Shown here piece after piece: positions 56,424-64,000 of a stretch of 64,000 nt of DNA. Position 1 is the first letter of the stretch; each line of letters starts with the position of its first letter. Both the position numbers and the translations under genes were made by a program. Under the pieces are notes generated by a model, which did not search any database, was not told where the DNA came from, and worked only from the letters and a program-made list of their open reading frames with translations. Origin of the DNA: Gloeobacter kilaueensis JS1 (GTDB lineage Bacteria > Cyanobacteriota > Cyanobacteriia > Gloeobacterales > Gloeobacteraceae); contig NC_022600.1 in assembly GCF_000484535.1 (NCBI RefSeq), forward strand, positions 4,146,234 through 4,210,233, written 5' to 3'.

Positions 56424-57446
56424 ATGCCAAAAGTTTCTGTGATCGTTCCTGTCTACAACGTCGAGCCCTACGTGGCCGCCGCCCTGCACTCGGTCCTCGA
56501 TCAGACCTACCGGGACTTCGAGGTGATCGTCGTCGATGACGCCTCTCCCGATCGCAGCGTCGAGATCTGCCGCTCCTTTCGCGACCCGCGCCTGCGCATC
56601 GTCCAGCAGGCCAATCGGGGCTTAGCCGGAGCGCGCAACACCGGCATCCGCCACGCCCGAGGCGAGTACCTGGCCTTTCTTGACTCCGACGATCTCTGGG
56701 CAGCGACCAAGCTCCAGAAGCACGTCGCCCACCTCGACAGCCACCCCGAGGTCGGCCTCAGCTTCAGCCGCTCCGCATTTATCGACGGGGCAGGCCAGCC
56801 CCTCAACTACTACCAGATGCCCCGTCTGAGCGGCATCGACGCCGCCCACCTGCTCTGCCGCAACCCGGTCGGCAACGGCTCCGCCCCGGTGATCCGGCGG
56901 CAGACGCTTGCGGACATCGCCTATCCAGGCGAGCGGGAAGGCGAACCGTGCTACTTCGACGAGCAGTTTCGCCAGTCAGAAGATATCGAGTGCTGGGTGC
57001 GCATCGCCCTCCAGACCGGCTGGCAGATCGAGGGCATCCCCGAGGCGCTTACCTTTTATCGGGTAAATGCCGGTGGCCTCTCCGCCGTTTTGCTCAAGCA
57101 ACTGGCTTCCTGGGAGCGGATGATCGAAAAGACCCGCAGCTACGCTCCAGAACTCATCGCCGCTGCGGGCAACCTGGCGCGGGCCTACCAGTTGCGCTAC
57201 CTGGCCCGCCGGGCCGTTCAGCTGCGCGACGGGGCGATGGCCGTCTCCCTGATGCGCCGCGCCATCGCGACTGACAAGCGCATTCTTATCGAGGAGCCGC
57301 GCCGCACCCTGCTCACCGCCCTTGCCGCCCTCGTCCTGCTCGCGGTGCCGGCGGATCTCTTTAACCGGCTCGAAGCGTTCGGGATGCGCCGGGTCGCCCG
57401 GCAGCAGGAGCGGATCATCGCCGCCTCGGGACTGTCTGCTCCGTGA
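56424..57446 (+). CDS. GT2-family glycosyltransferase (second)
   Basis: The 340-aa enzyme begins at ATG 56424 with KVSVIVPVYNVEPYVAAALHS, then VIVVDDASPDRS, GEYLAFLDSDDLWAATKL (DxD) and QSEDIECWVRIALQTGW. Its C-terminus has a hydrophobic stretch near residues 302-318. It differs enough from the other GT2 in the operon to use another acceptor. It overlaps the GH74 gene by four bases. Confidence 0.92.
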   Translation: MPKVSVIVPVYNVEPYVAAALHSVLDQTYRDFEVIVVDDASPDRSVEICRSFRDPRLRIVQQANRGLAGARNTGIRHARGEYLAFLDSDDLWAATKLQKHVAHLDSHPEVGLSFSRSAFIDGAGQPLNYYQMPRLSGIDAAHLLCRNPVGNGSAPVIRRQTLADIAYPGEREGEPCYFDEQFRQSEDIECWVRIALQTGWQIEGIPEALTFYRVNAGGLSAVLLKQLASWERMIEKTRSYAPELIAAAGNLARAYQLRYLARRAVQLRDGAMAVSLMRRAIATDKRILIEEPRRTLLTALAALVLLAVPADLFNRLEAFGMRRVARQQERIIAASGLSAP

Positions 57447-59512
57447 GATGCCCGCTGTTGCTGTTGCTGCTGCTCCTGTTCTGGAGCGCTCCGGCCCGCC
57501 TGGTGCGCGCCTACCAGTGGGGGAGCGTCGCGATCGGGGGCGGCGGCTATATCACCGGGATCTACCTCCATCCAAAGGCAGCCGGCCTCGCCTACCTGCG
57601 CACCGACATCGGCGGCTTTTATCGCTGGAACGGGTCGAGCCACTGGATTGCCCTCACCGACGGCTTTACTGCCGATCAGAGCAACTACTACGGCGGCGAA
57701 GCCCTCGCCCTCGATCCCGCCGATCCCAACCTCGTCTACATCGCCTGCGGCAAAGACCTGAGTGTACCCGGTGCCCTGTTCAAATCCACCGATCAAGGGG
57801 CGCACTGGAGCCCCCTCGGCCTGAACGTGCCGATGGGGGGCAACGCCGATCGGCGCTGGGCCGGGGAGCGGCTGGCGGTCGATCCTTTCGATTCGCGGCT
57901 GCTCTTATTTGGATCGCGCCGGAACGGCCTCCTGCGTTCGAGCGACGGCGGCATGAGCTGGAGCGCGGTGTCTATTCCCGCCGTTCACCTGAGCGACGGC
58001 ATCGGCGTGCTCTCCCTCGCCTTCGACAGCCGCACCCGTGGCCTTGTCTACCTCAACGCCTACGGCGACGGCATCTATCTTTCTCAAGATAGTGGCCTGC
58101 ACTGGAGCCGGATCCCAGGCAGCCCGGACGGAGCCCTGCGGCTTGCGGTATCCGGCGACGGTTCCCTCTACGTGAGCCACAGCCAGGGGGTGGCCCGGTA
58201 CGCGGCGGGCCAGTGGTCGGACCTCTCGCCCGAAGCGAATACCAGCTTCGATGCATTGGATGTCTCGCCCCTCGACCCCCGCCAGATCCTCGTCGCCACC
58301 GACCAGAGCAGCGATACTCATATTTATTATTCTAAAAATGGCGGCACTTCCTGGACCCTGCTCTCGCGCTCGCTCGCAAGCACCCTGCCCTGGTTCGATC
58401 CTGCCGCCTTCACAAGAAGCACAGCGGCGGTCGCCTTCGACCCGTTCGTGGCGGGCAAAGCCTGGCTGAGCGACTGGTACGCCGTCTATCAGACCGCCGA
58501 CTTCACCGCCCAACCGACGATCTGGCGCAACGCTGTGGGCGGCATCGAGCAGACCGTCACCTTTGGCCTGAGCGCCCCGGCGAGCGGGCCGCTCCTGGTG
58601 AGTGCGATCGCCGATCTCGACGGCTTTGTTCACGACCGGGGGTTGGATGCCGCCCCGAGCCAGACCTTCGGCGGCAGGAGCGGCCCCTGGTACCAGGACA
58701 CCTACAGCCTCGACAGCGATCCTGCGGCACCCCTGCAACTGGTGCGCGTCGGCGGCAACCGCTGGCAGAACCCCTACCAGGGCGGTGTAGCCGTCTCAGG
58801 CGACGGCGGACGCACCTGGAGGAGCAGCGGTTCCTTCCCGGCTGGAACGATCCCGCTGCGCGTAGCGATGGCGACCGGCAACCCGAGCCGCTTCGTGGTT
58901 GTGACAAGCAACGGGCTGCCGCTTTTTACCAGCAACGGCGGTCAGACCTGGCAGCCGGTGAGCGGCCTGCCGCTGGGCCCCACTGGTCCCTGGTACTGGG
59001 GGCAGCCCCTCGCCGCCGATCGGGTGGAGGCGAACACTTTTTATTACTACAGCGGCGGCACCGTCTACCGCAGCGACGACGGAGGCGAGCGCTTCGCTTC
59101 GCTCACCAGCACCCTGCCCGCCCAGGACGGGGCGCTGCTTAAAACTGCTCCCGGCAGGCAGGGCGAGGTCTGGCTCAGCCTGGATGGCGAGGGCCTGTAC
59201 CATTCGATCGACGCTGCCCATAGCTTCCAGCCCATCGCCAGCGTTCAACAGGCGCATCTGTTTGCCCTCGGTAAACCCGCCCCCGGCAGCACCGTCCCGG
59301 CCCTCTACCTCTACGGCAGCGTGGTCGGTCTGGGATCGGGTATCTTCCAGTCCCTCGACGCCGGGCAGAGCTGGACGAGTATCGGCAACTTCGCTCTGCC
59401 CATCGGCGACGCCCCAAACACGATGGAGGCAAGCTGGCAGCGCTTTGGACTGGTCTTCGTCGGCACCAATGGCCGGGGCATCTACTACGGTATGCCTGCA
59501 GCCGGAAATTGA
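57443..59512 (+). CDS. Secreted GH74-type glycoside hydrolase
   Basis: The 689-aa product has a signal peptide (residues 3-23) then two seven-bladed propellers with repeated Asp-box motifs (SSDGGMSW, SQDSGLHW, SKNGGTSW, SGDGGRTW). The opening WGSVAIGGGGYITGI, YLRTDIGGFYRW, NYYGGEALALDPADPNLVYI and the mid part GIEQTVTFGLSAP match GH74 xyloglucanases. The two Asp positions corresponding by motif to the catalytic pair are kept: Asp55 (RTDIGG) and Asp391 (IADLDGF). Being last in the polysaccharide operon, it likely trims or releases the operon's own polymer rather than plant xyloglucan. Confidence 0.85.
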   Translation: MRCPLLLLLLLLFWSAPARLVRAYQWGSVAIGGGGYITGIYLHPKAAGLAYLRTDIGGFYRWNGSSHWIALTDGFTADQSNYYGGEALALDPADPNLVYIACGKDLSVPGALFKSTDQGAHWSPLGLNVPMGGNADRRWAGERLAVDPFDSRLLLFGSRRNGLLRSSDGGMSWSAVSIPAVHLSDGIGVLSLAFDSRTRGLVYLNAYGDGIYLSQDSGLHWSRIPGSPDGALRLAVSGDGSLYVSHSQGVARYAAGQWSDLSPEANTSFDALDVSPLDPRQILVATDQSSDTHIYYSKNGGTSWTLLSRSLASTLPWFDPAAFTRSTAAVAFDPFVAGKAWLSDWYAVYQTADFTAQPTIWRNAVGGIEQTVTFGLSAPASGPLLVSAIADLDGFVHDRGLDAAPSQTFGGRSGPWYQDTYSLDSDPAAPLQLVRVGGNRWQNPYQGGVAVSGDGGRTWRSSGSFPAGTIPLRVAMATGNPSRFVVVTSNGLPLFTSNGGQTWQPVSGLPLGPTGPWYWGQPLAADRVEANTFYYYSGGTVYRSDDGGERFASLTSTLPAQDGALLKTAPGRQGEVWLSLDGEGLYHSIDAAHSFQPIASVQQAHLFALGKPAPGSTVPALYLYGSVVGLGSGIFQSLDAGQSWTSIGNFALPIGDAPNTMEASWQRFGLVFVGTNGRGIYYGMPAAGN

Positions 59513-59592
59513 GCGTCTGGCAGTGTGCAGCAGAAAATAGATAAGCGCGCCTGCTGGTTAGACTGAAGTCCAGGCGCGTTCAGGACGCAGCG

Positions 59593-60303
59593 ATGAGCGA
59601 CTCGTACACCCGCCGATTTCCTACCGCTGAAGAGTTGCCCGACTCCGACGACACCCCCGTGGACAACGAACTGCAGGATCTGATCCCCAGTCTGCTCAAG
59701 CGCCTGCTCGCCTCTATCTGGCCCGAGCGCTACGACTGGTTCTGGGGCACCGACATGGGCATCTACTTCGACCCAGACGATCCGCCCGTCGTCCCCGATG
59801 GCTTTTTAGCGCTGGGCGTGCCCCGCGTCAAAGACGAGAACCTGCGCAGAAGCTATGTGCTCTGGGAAGAGAACACCGCGCCGATCCTGGCGCTGGAGGT
59901 GGTCTCGCGCTCGCGGCGGGGCGAGTATCGCCAGAAGAAGATCGACTATGCCGAGCTGGGCATCCGCTACTACGTCATCTACAACACCCAGCGGCGGGTA
60001 AAGGCCACCTTTGAGGTGTACCGGCTGGAGGGTGAGGAGTACGTGCTGTTGGAGGGCAATCCGGTGTGGTTGCCGGAGGTGGGTCTGGGGCTCGGTGTGG
60101 AGCGGGGAATAGATCAAGGAGTGGAGCGCGAGTGGCTCTATTGGTACGACGAGGCGGGCCATCGCTACCCCACACCGGAGGAGCGGGAGCAAGCGGCACG
60201 ACAGCGGGCAGAAACAGCAGAACAGCGGGCAGAAACAGCAGAACAACGCGCCGAGCGGCTGGCCGAGCGGCTGCGGGCTCTGGGCGTCGATCCAGACGCC
60301 TGA
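59593..60303 (+). CDS. Uma2-family protein with C-terminal coiled coil
   Basis: The 236-aa protein has a Uma2/DUF820 core: VVPDGFLALGVPRV, ILALEVVSRSRRGEYRQKKIDYAELGIRYYVIYN. The last 50 residues are an Ala/Glu/Arg/Gln-rich coiled coil encoded partly by a perfect 21-bp tandem duplication (60202-60243), giving two copies of AEQRAET-like heptads. This long-tail form is common among cyanobacterial Uma2 proteins. It begins 80 bases after the GH74 gene. Confidence 0.87.
   Translation: MSDSYTRRFPTAEELPDSDDTPVDNELQDLIPSLLKRLLASIWPERYDWFWGTDMGIYFDPDDPPVVPDGFLALGVPRVKDENLRRSYVLWEENTAPILALEVVSRSRRGEYRQKKIDYAELGIRYYVIYNTQRRVKATFEVYRLEGEEYVLLEGNPVWLPEVGLGLGVERGIDQGVEREWLYWYDEAGHRYPTPEEREQAARQRAETAEQRAETAEQRAERLAERLRALGVDPDA
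60202..60243 (+). repeat. 21-bp perfect tandem duplication
   Basis: Two identical 21-bp units sit head to tail within the Uma2 gene, preserving frame and lengthening the coiled coil by one heptad. A third, diverged unit continues the pattern. Confidence 0.85.
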
Positions 60304-60324
60304 GCAGACTTTTTTGCGCTGTTC

Positions 60325-60846
60325 TCAGCGGCTTTTTTTGAGCACCGAAAGCGAGCCGTAATCTTCCGGATGGGCCGTGCTCAACTCCAGGCCGCTCTCG
60401 CGGTCGGCGAGGGCAATCGCGTGCATCAGCTTGGCAATCCAGGCGCGCACCAGAAGCAGCCCGCCCAGGACCAGCAAAAATAGACAGATAGAGAGAATCT
60501 GGCCGGCGGGAGTCTTGAGGACTTCGTGGACGATCACCTCGCGCAGCACCGAGACGATCGTCACCTCGACGGCGACGCTCACCGAGATCCGGTGCTCGCG
60601 CAGGTAGATGATGAGCAAGCGAAAAAGCTCGACCAGGATCAAGACGAAGAGAATTTCCGCCGAGACCTCCTGAAAGTCCAGCGGCTGGAGCATCAGCTGC
60701 AACAGAGCCCAGAGCTTGAGCACCATCACCCCAAAGAGGCTGAGGCACAGCGACATGACAATCAGATCCTGGACGTTTTCGAGTCTGTCGATGATCAAGG
60801 AGCGGACGGTGACATCGATCTGATCGGCGGTGGGCTCTTTGCGCAT
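60325..60846 (-). CDS. PsiE-like (phosphate-starvation-inducible) membrane protein
   Basis: The 173-aa product has four hydrophobic segments (about residues 27-50, 58-78, 90-108 and 117-137) and the PsiE core pattern (LILVELFRLLIIYLREHRISVSVAVEVTIVSVLREVIV). PsiE proteins have no proven function beyond phosphate-stress association in E. coli. It begins four bases after the cupS-like gene and so appears to be the last gene of the ndhD-cupA-cupS operon. Confidence 0.82.
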   Translation of the reverse strand: MRKEPTADQIDVTVRSLIIDRLENVQDLIVMSLCLSLFGVMVLKLWALLQLMLQPLDFQEVSAEILFVLILVELFRLLIIYLREHRISVSVAVEVTIVSVLREVIVHEVLKTPAGQILSICLFLLVLGGLLLVRAWIAKLMHAIALADRESGLELSTAHPEDYGSLSVLKKSR

Positions 60847-60850
60847 CGGT

Positions 60851-61258
60851 CTACCCCATCAGTAGGACGTTGTCGATGACGTGGATGACGCCGTTGTCGG
60901 CCTCCACATCGGCGAGGACGACGGTGGCGTTCTTGACCTCGAAGCCGTCGGGGGTGGTGGCTCGAATCGGAATGTCTGCCCCTTCTAGAGACGTGAGGGT
61001 GTCGATATCGGCCAGATCCGCCTGGCGGTAGCGACCGGCGACGACGTGGTAGGTGAGGATGCGGGCCAGTTGGGGCGGATTCTGGACGAGGGTGGTGATC
61101 GTGCCGGGGGGCAACTTGGCGAAGGCAGCGTCTACCGGGGCAAAGACGGTAAAGGGACCGGGGCTTTTGAGGGCGTCCACCAGCCCCGCCACCTGCACGG
61201 CGGTGACGAGGGTCTTGAACGAATCGTTGCTGACGGCAATCTCGACGATGTCGGGCAT
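60851..61258 (-). CDS. cupS: Fasciclin-domain protein, CupS-like
   Basis: A single fasciclin (FAS1) domain of 135 aa: [52 protein letters not shown] and [12 protein letters not shown]. There is no signal peptide, so it stays in the cytoplasm. CupS, the small subunit of the inducible CO2-uptake complex NDH-1MS, has a fasciclin-like fold, and this gene lies directly after the CO2-hydration protein gene. The symbol rests mainly on that context. Confidence 0.82.
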   Translation of the reverse strand: MPDIVEIAVSNDSFKTLVTAVQVAGLVDALKSPGPFTVFAPVDAAFAKLPPGTITTLVQNPPQLARILTYHVVAGRYRQADLADIDTLTSLEGADIPIRATTPDGFEVKNATVVLADVEADNGVIHVIDNVLLMG

Positions 61259-61273
61259 GAGGGGCTCCCTTGC

Positions 61274-62563
61274 TTAGCGGTAGTCCGAGCGCTGTACGTC
61301 CCGCAGCCGCGCCTCCGGCCTGAGGAAGCGGTCCATCTGCCCTTCAAAGAACTGGCGGTTGGCCATCAGGTGGCGCGGATTGGGATCGTCGAGGGGATAG
61401 AGCAGAGCGGTGCGCAGCGCCTGGATGACAGCGGAGGTGACGACGTACATCGAGCGCTGGAAGGTGATGCCCAGTTGCACGAGCATGTCGTCTTCGCCCC
61501 GGCAGTGGCGCTGATAGTACTCCACCAGGTACGGCGGCAGAAAATGGAGCATGTCCTGCATCAAGAGCGTCGGTGGAATGCCCGCCGTCCCCACCGGGAA
61601 GACGTCGGCATAAAGAATGCCGTAATGAAAGTCCTTTTGATCGACTGGGATCTGGTGGGCCTGGGCGTTGTAGGACTTGGTGCCCCGAAAAGGCGCGGTG
61701 CGGTAGAAGACCGCCTCGACGTAGGGCAGGGCCGCCTCGTAGAGCCAGGTAAAGCCCTTCGATTTGGGGATCACCTCGTAGCACTCGCCCCGGATATAGA
61801 CGTGGTGGTAGATGGGCCGCCCGGCAATGGCAAAGATGCCGTTGACCAGAAAGTTCATCGCCTCCGGCACGGTGCGGAGCTTGCCCTCGTCGTAAAGATC
61901 GGACATCTCAAAGAAGACCGGAGCCATCACCTCCCAAAAAAGGCCCAGGTTGGCGTAGTAGGACGCCTGGCGGCACTGCTCGATGAACATGTCCGGAAAG
62001 AGCCTGTGCAGGGCGAGCATCGCCGGGTTGCCCCGGAAGTAAGCTTCGATGGCGCGGTTGGCGTTCGCCTTGTACTCGTCGCTGTCGAGGTACGGATCGA
62101 AGCGCCCGCCCATGCCCCGGTGCCAGAGCATAGCCCGCATACACATCTCGGCAAATTCCATGTTGACCCGGTCGTGCCAGAGGTGGTGGAGCAGCCGGGG
62201 CAGACGGCCCGTCTCGCCGCGCTCCATAAAGGCCAACAGCTCCGGGTGGGCGGTCGCCTCACCCCGCCAGATGCGCAGATCCGCCGTGTCCCCGGCGTAG
62301 TGGTTGTGCAGTTCCAGGTACTCTTTGGGCAAAAAGTACTTGAAAAAAGGCAGCGGTTCGAGAAAGACGCGCTCGCCGATATAGAGCAGATCCCGCCAGT
62401 AAAAGTCCATCGGTACGGCGTAGGCTTTGTAGATGCCGATAATCTGCATCAGGTTCTCGGGCGTGTCCGGCAGCATCGCTCCGCCCGCTTCGAGGCGATG
62501 GACGATCTCGGCGTGGGGGTGGCGGGAGGGAGGCAGCTTGGCCCTGGTAGCAACGGCGTTCAT
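61274..62563 (-). CDS. cupA: CO2 hydration protein of NDH-1 (CupA/ChpY type)
   Basis: The 429-aa protein belongs to the CupA/CupB family, which hydrates CO2 to bicarbonate when bound to specialised NDH-1 complexes. Family stretches are PENLMQIIGIYKAYAVPMDFYWRDLLY, FFKYFLPKEYLELHNHYAGD, DSDEYKANANRAIEAYFRGNP and LLMQDMLHFLPPYLVEYYQ, with many His, Cys and Tyr that could serve at the metal site. AGGAG precedes the ATG. The CupA rather than CupB label is inferred from the adjacent fasciclin gene; CupB operons lack it. Confidence 0.9.
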   Translation of the reverse strand: MNAVATRAKLPPSRHPHAEIVHRLEAGGAMLPDTPENLMQIIGIYKAYAVPMDFYWRDLLYIGERVFLEPLPFFKYFLPKEYLELHNHYAGDTADLRIWRGEATAHPELLAFMERGETGRLPRLLHHLWHDRVNMEFAEMCMRAMLWHRGMGGRFDPYLDSDEYKANANRAIEAYFRGNPAMLALHRLFPDMFIEQCRQASYYANLGLFWEVMAPVFFEMSDLYDEGKLRTVPEAMNFLVNGIFAIAGRPIYHHVYIRGECYEVIPKSKGFTWLYEAALPYVEAVFYRTAPFRGTKSYNAQAHQIPVDQKDFHYGILYADVFPVGTAGIPPTLLMQDMLHFLPPYLVEYYQRHCRGEDDMLVQLGITFQRSMYVVTSAVIQALRTALLYPLDDPNPRHLMANRQFFEGQMDRFLRPEARLRDVQRSDYR

Positions 62564-62592
62564 CGAATCGCTCCTGGTAGTGGAATCGGTAT

Positions 62593-64000
62593 CTAGTGCA
62601 GGCTGAGCTTGGCGACGGGCACCGGGCGGGGCACAGCGGCGGCAAGGGCGTCGGTGGTGCTCTCAGACCAGTGGGTGAGCCACGAGGGCTGGATGCCCAG
62701 AACAAAGATGAGGGCGACCAGCACCAGCGCCGGGATGCGCTCGGACCAGCGGATGGTCGGATAGTAGGCGCGGGAGTTGTCGAGGCGGCCAAAGCAGGTG
62801 CGGCTGAGGAGAATGACGAAGTAGACAGCCGTGAGGCCGCTGCAGACCACACAGAGCAGGGTCGCCACCGGAAAGACGGGGAAGCTGCCCTGCAGGACGA
62901 GAAATTCGGCAATAAAGCCCACCAGACCGGGGATACCGGCGCTCGCCATCCCTGCCAGCACCAGTAGAGCGCTCGCCAGAGGCAGGCCGCGCACCGGATT
63001 CATCAGGCCGTTGAGCACGTCGAGGTCGCGGGTGCCGGCTTTTTCTTCGATGATGCCCACCAGATAAAACAGCACCGCGAGGATGAGGCCGTGGCTCACC
63101 ATCTGCAGGACGGCTCCCAGCAGGCTGAGGGGCGTCTCCGCCGCCAGCCCCAAAAGCACGTAGCCCATGTGGCCGATCGAACTGTAGGCGACCATGCGCT
63201 TGATGTCTTTTTGGGCAATCGCCGCGAACGCGCCGTAGATGGCGCTGATCGCTCCCAGGGTAGCGAGCCCCGGCGCGGTGAGGTTCCAGGTCTCAGGAAA
63301 AAGTCCCAGCCCAAAGCGCAACAGGCCGTAGGTGCCCAGCTTGGCGAGCACCCCGCCCAGCAAGATCGCCACCGGCGCGGACGCTTCGCAGTAGGCGTCC
63401 GGCAGCCAGGTGTGCAGCGGGAAGAGGGGCGTCTTGATTCCGAAGCCCAGCAATAGCAGGGTCAAGATCACCAGTTGGGCCGTGAGGGGCAGGGTGCGGG
63501 CAATATCCGAGTCGAGGGCAAAGGCCGCCGCTCCACCCAGCACCCCGATGCTCAAAAAAGCGCCCAGCAGCAAAAATCCGGAAACAGCGGTGTAGGTAAG
63601 AAACTTCATCGCCGCGTAGGCCCGCTTCGGGCTGCTGCCCCAGAGCAAGATGAGCAAGAACAAAGGCACCAGTTCCAGCTCATAAAAAAGCAAAAACAAC
63701 AGCAGATTTTGCGCGGTAAACGCCCCAGCCAGCCCGGCTGTCACCAATAGCAACAGCGCGTAGTAGAGCTGGGGGCGCTCGATCGTGCGGGAGCTGGTGT
63801 AGACCGCCACCCAGCCCAGCAGCGCATTGAGGGCCAGCATCAGCAGCGAGAGGCCGTCCACTCCCAGGCTGTAGTTAAGACCAAGCGGCTCGATCCAGGG
63901 CACAAACTCGCTAAACTGCATCGCTGCACTGCTCGGTTGAAACTGGAAAAATAGCCAGCCAGTCCAGAGCAAGAGGGCGGCGCTGACCGCGAGGGCCGCC
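62593..64000 (-). CDS. ndhD: NADH dehydrogenase subunit NdhD (D3-type), 5' end outside window
   Basis: This proton-pumping membrane subunit (NuoM/NdhD) is missing its N-terminus at the window edge; 469 codons plus the stop are visible. Landmarks are LLFLLFYELELVPLFLLILLWG (conserved membrane Glu), LPLTAQLVILTLLLLGFGIKTPLFPLHTWLPDAY (conserved Lys region) and KDIKRMVAYSSIGHMGYVLLG. It is followed after 29 bases by cupA and then cupS, which identifies it as the CO2-uptake type (NdhD3) by context. ndhF3 would be expected just beyond 64000. Confidence 0.93.
   Translation of the reverse strand, partial: AALAVSAALLLWTGWLFFQFQPSSAAMQFSEFVPWIEPLGLNYSLGVDGLSLLMLALNALLGWVAVYTSSRTIERPQLYYALLLLVTAGLAGAFTAQNLLLFLLFYELELVPLFLLILLWGSSPKRAYAAMKFLTYTAVSGFLLLGAFLSIGVLGGAAAFALDSDIARTLPLTAQLVILTLLLLGFGIKTPLFPLHTWLPDAYCEASAPVAILLGGVLAKLGTYGLLRFGLGLFPETWNLTAPGLATLGAISAIYGAFAAIAQKDIKRMVAYSSIGHMGYVLLGLAAETPLSLLGAVLQMVSHGLILAVLFYLVGIIEEKAGTRDLDVLNGLMNPVRGLPLASALLVLAGMASAGIPGLVGFIAEFLVLQGSFPVFPVATLLCVVCSGLTAVYFVILLSRTCFGRLDNSRAYYPTIRWSERIPALVLVALIFVLGIQPSWLTHWSESTTDALAAAVPRPVPVAKLSLH

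Noticed and set aside
61046-62596. A 516-codon plus-strand frame
   Set aside because: Antisense to cupA and cupS, which show full family motifs.

Overview
The window is one GC-rich, densely coded stretch of a cyanobacterial chromosome. Oxygenic phototroph markers support this: chlL and chlN (light-independent protochlorophyllide reductase), ndhH, a low-CO2 NDH-1 module (ndhD, a CO2-hydration protein and a fasciclin/CupS-like protein), two Psb28 paralogues, a CPP1-like protein, and cyanobacterial DUF3155 and DUF2555 proteins. The GC-rich coding and gene content suggest a Gloeobacter-like lineage. That is inference from recollection, not from a search. No rRNA, tRNA, CRISPR array or intact insertion sequence was seen, and no gap between genes exceeds 300 bases.

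Layout. At 0.06-4 kb, chlN and chlL (minus) diverge from DUF3155-ndhH (plus). At 4-8.4 kb lie a fatty acid desaturase, a dihydroorotase-like protein that has lost metal ligands and is coupled to a 39-aa membrane protein, an FAH-family hydrolase, and a LuxR-type regulator with a degenerate receiver. This regulator diverges from an ECF sigma factor paired with an oligopeptide-binding lipoprotein (8.5-10.8 kb). An AbrB/PIN toxin-antitoxin pair with a perfect 19-bp palindrome follows (10.8-11.5 kb). At 12-15 kb are groEL and groES with a CIRCE operator, and lipA. At 15-20 kb, a nucleotidyltransferase gene sits between two perfect 47-bp repeats, one of which is the 3' end of mutS. At 20-46 kb is mostly housekeeping and accessory metabolism: aat, aroA, tpiA, psb28, ribH, dusB, NUDIX, HIT, LptF/G-like, glgA, a K+-channel-like TrkA protein, nagA, NIL-ferredoxin, a glycosyltransferase, a circularly permuted D-amino-acid-oxidase-like flavoprotein, an HMCES/YedK protein, fabF, miaB and nadD.

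The most distinctive locus is a 13-kb, tightly packed plus-strand exopolysaccharide operon (46.58-59.51 kb). It encodes a priming sugar transferase with an N-terminal MshEN-like (c-di-GMP receptor type) domain, a PssD/PssE glycosyltransferase pair, a sugar nucleotidyltransferase, a membrane-anchored EAL phosphodiesterase, Wza-, Wzz-, Wzy- and Wzx-type proteins, two GT2 glycosyltransferases and a secreted GH74-type glycoside hydrolase. Together these look like a self-contained Wzx/Wzy pathway whose first step may sense c-di-GMP, with a c-di-GMP-degrading enzyme and a polymer-trimming hydrolase in the same transcript. The window ends in a minus-strand ndhD-cupA-cupS-psiE operon, with ndhD cut by the window edge.
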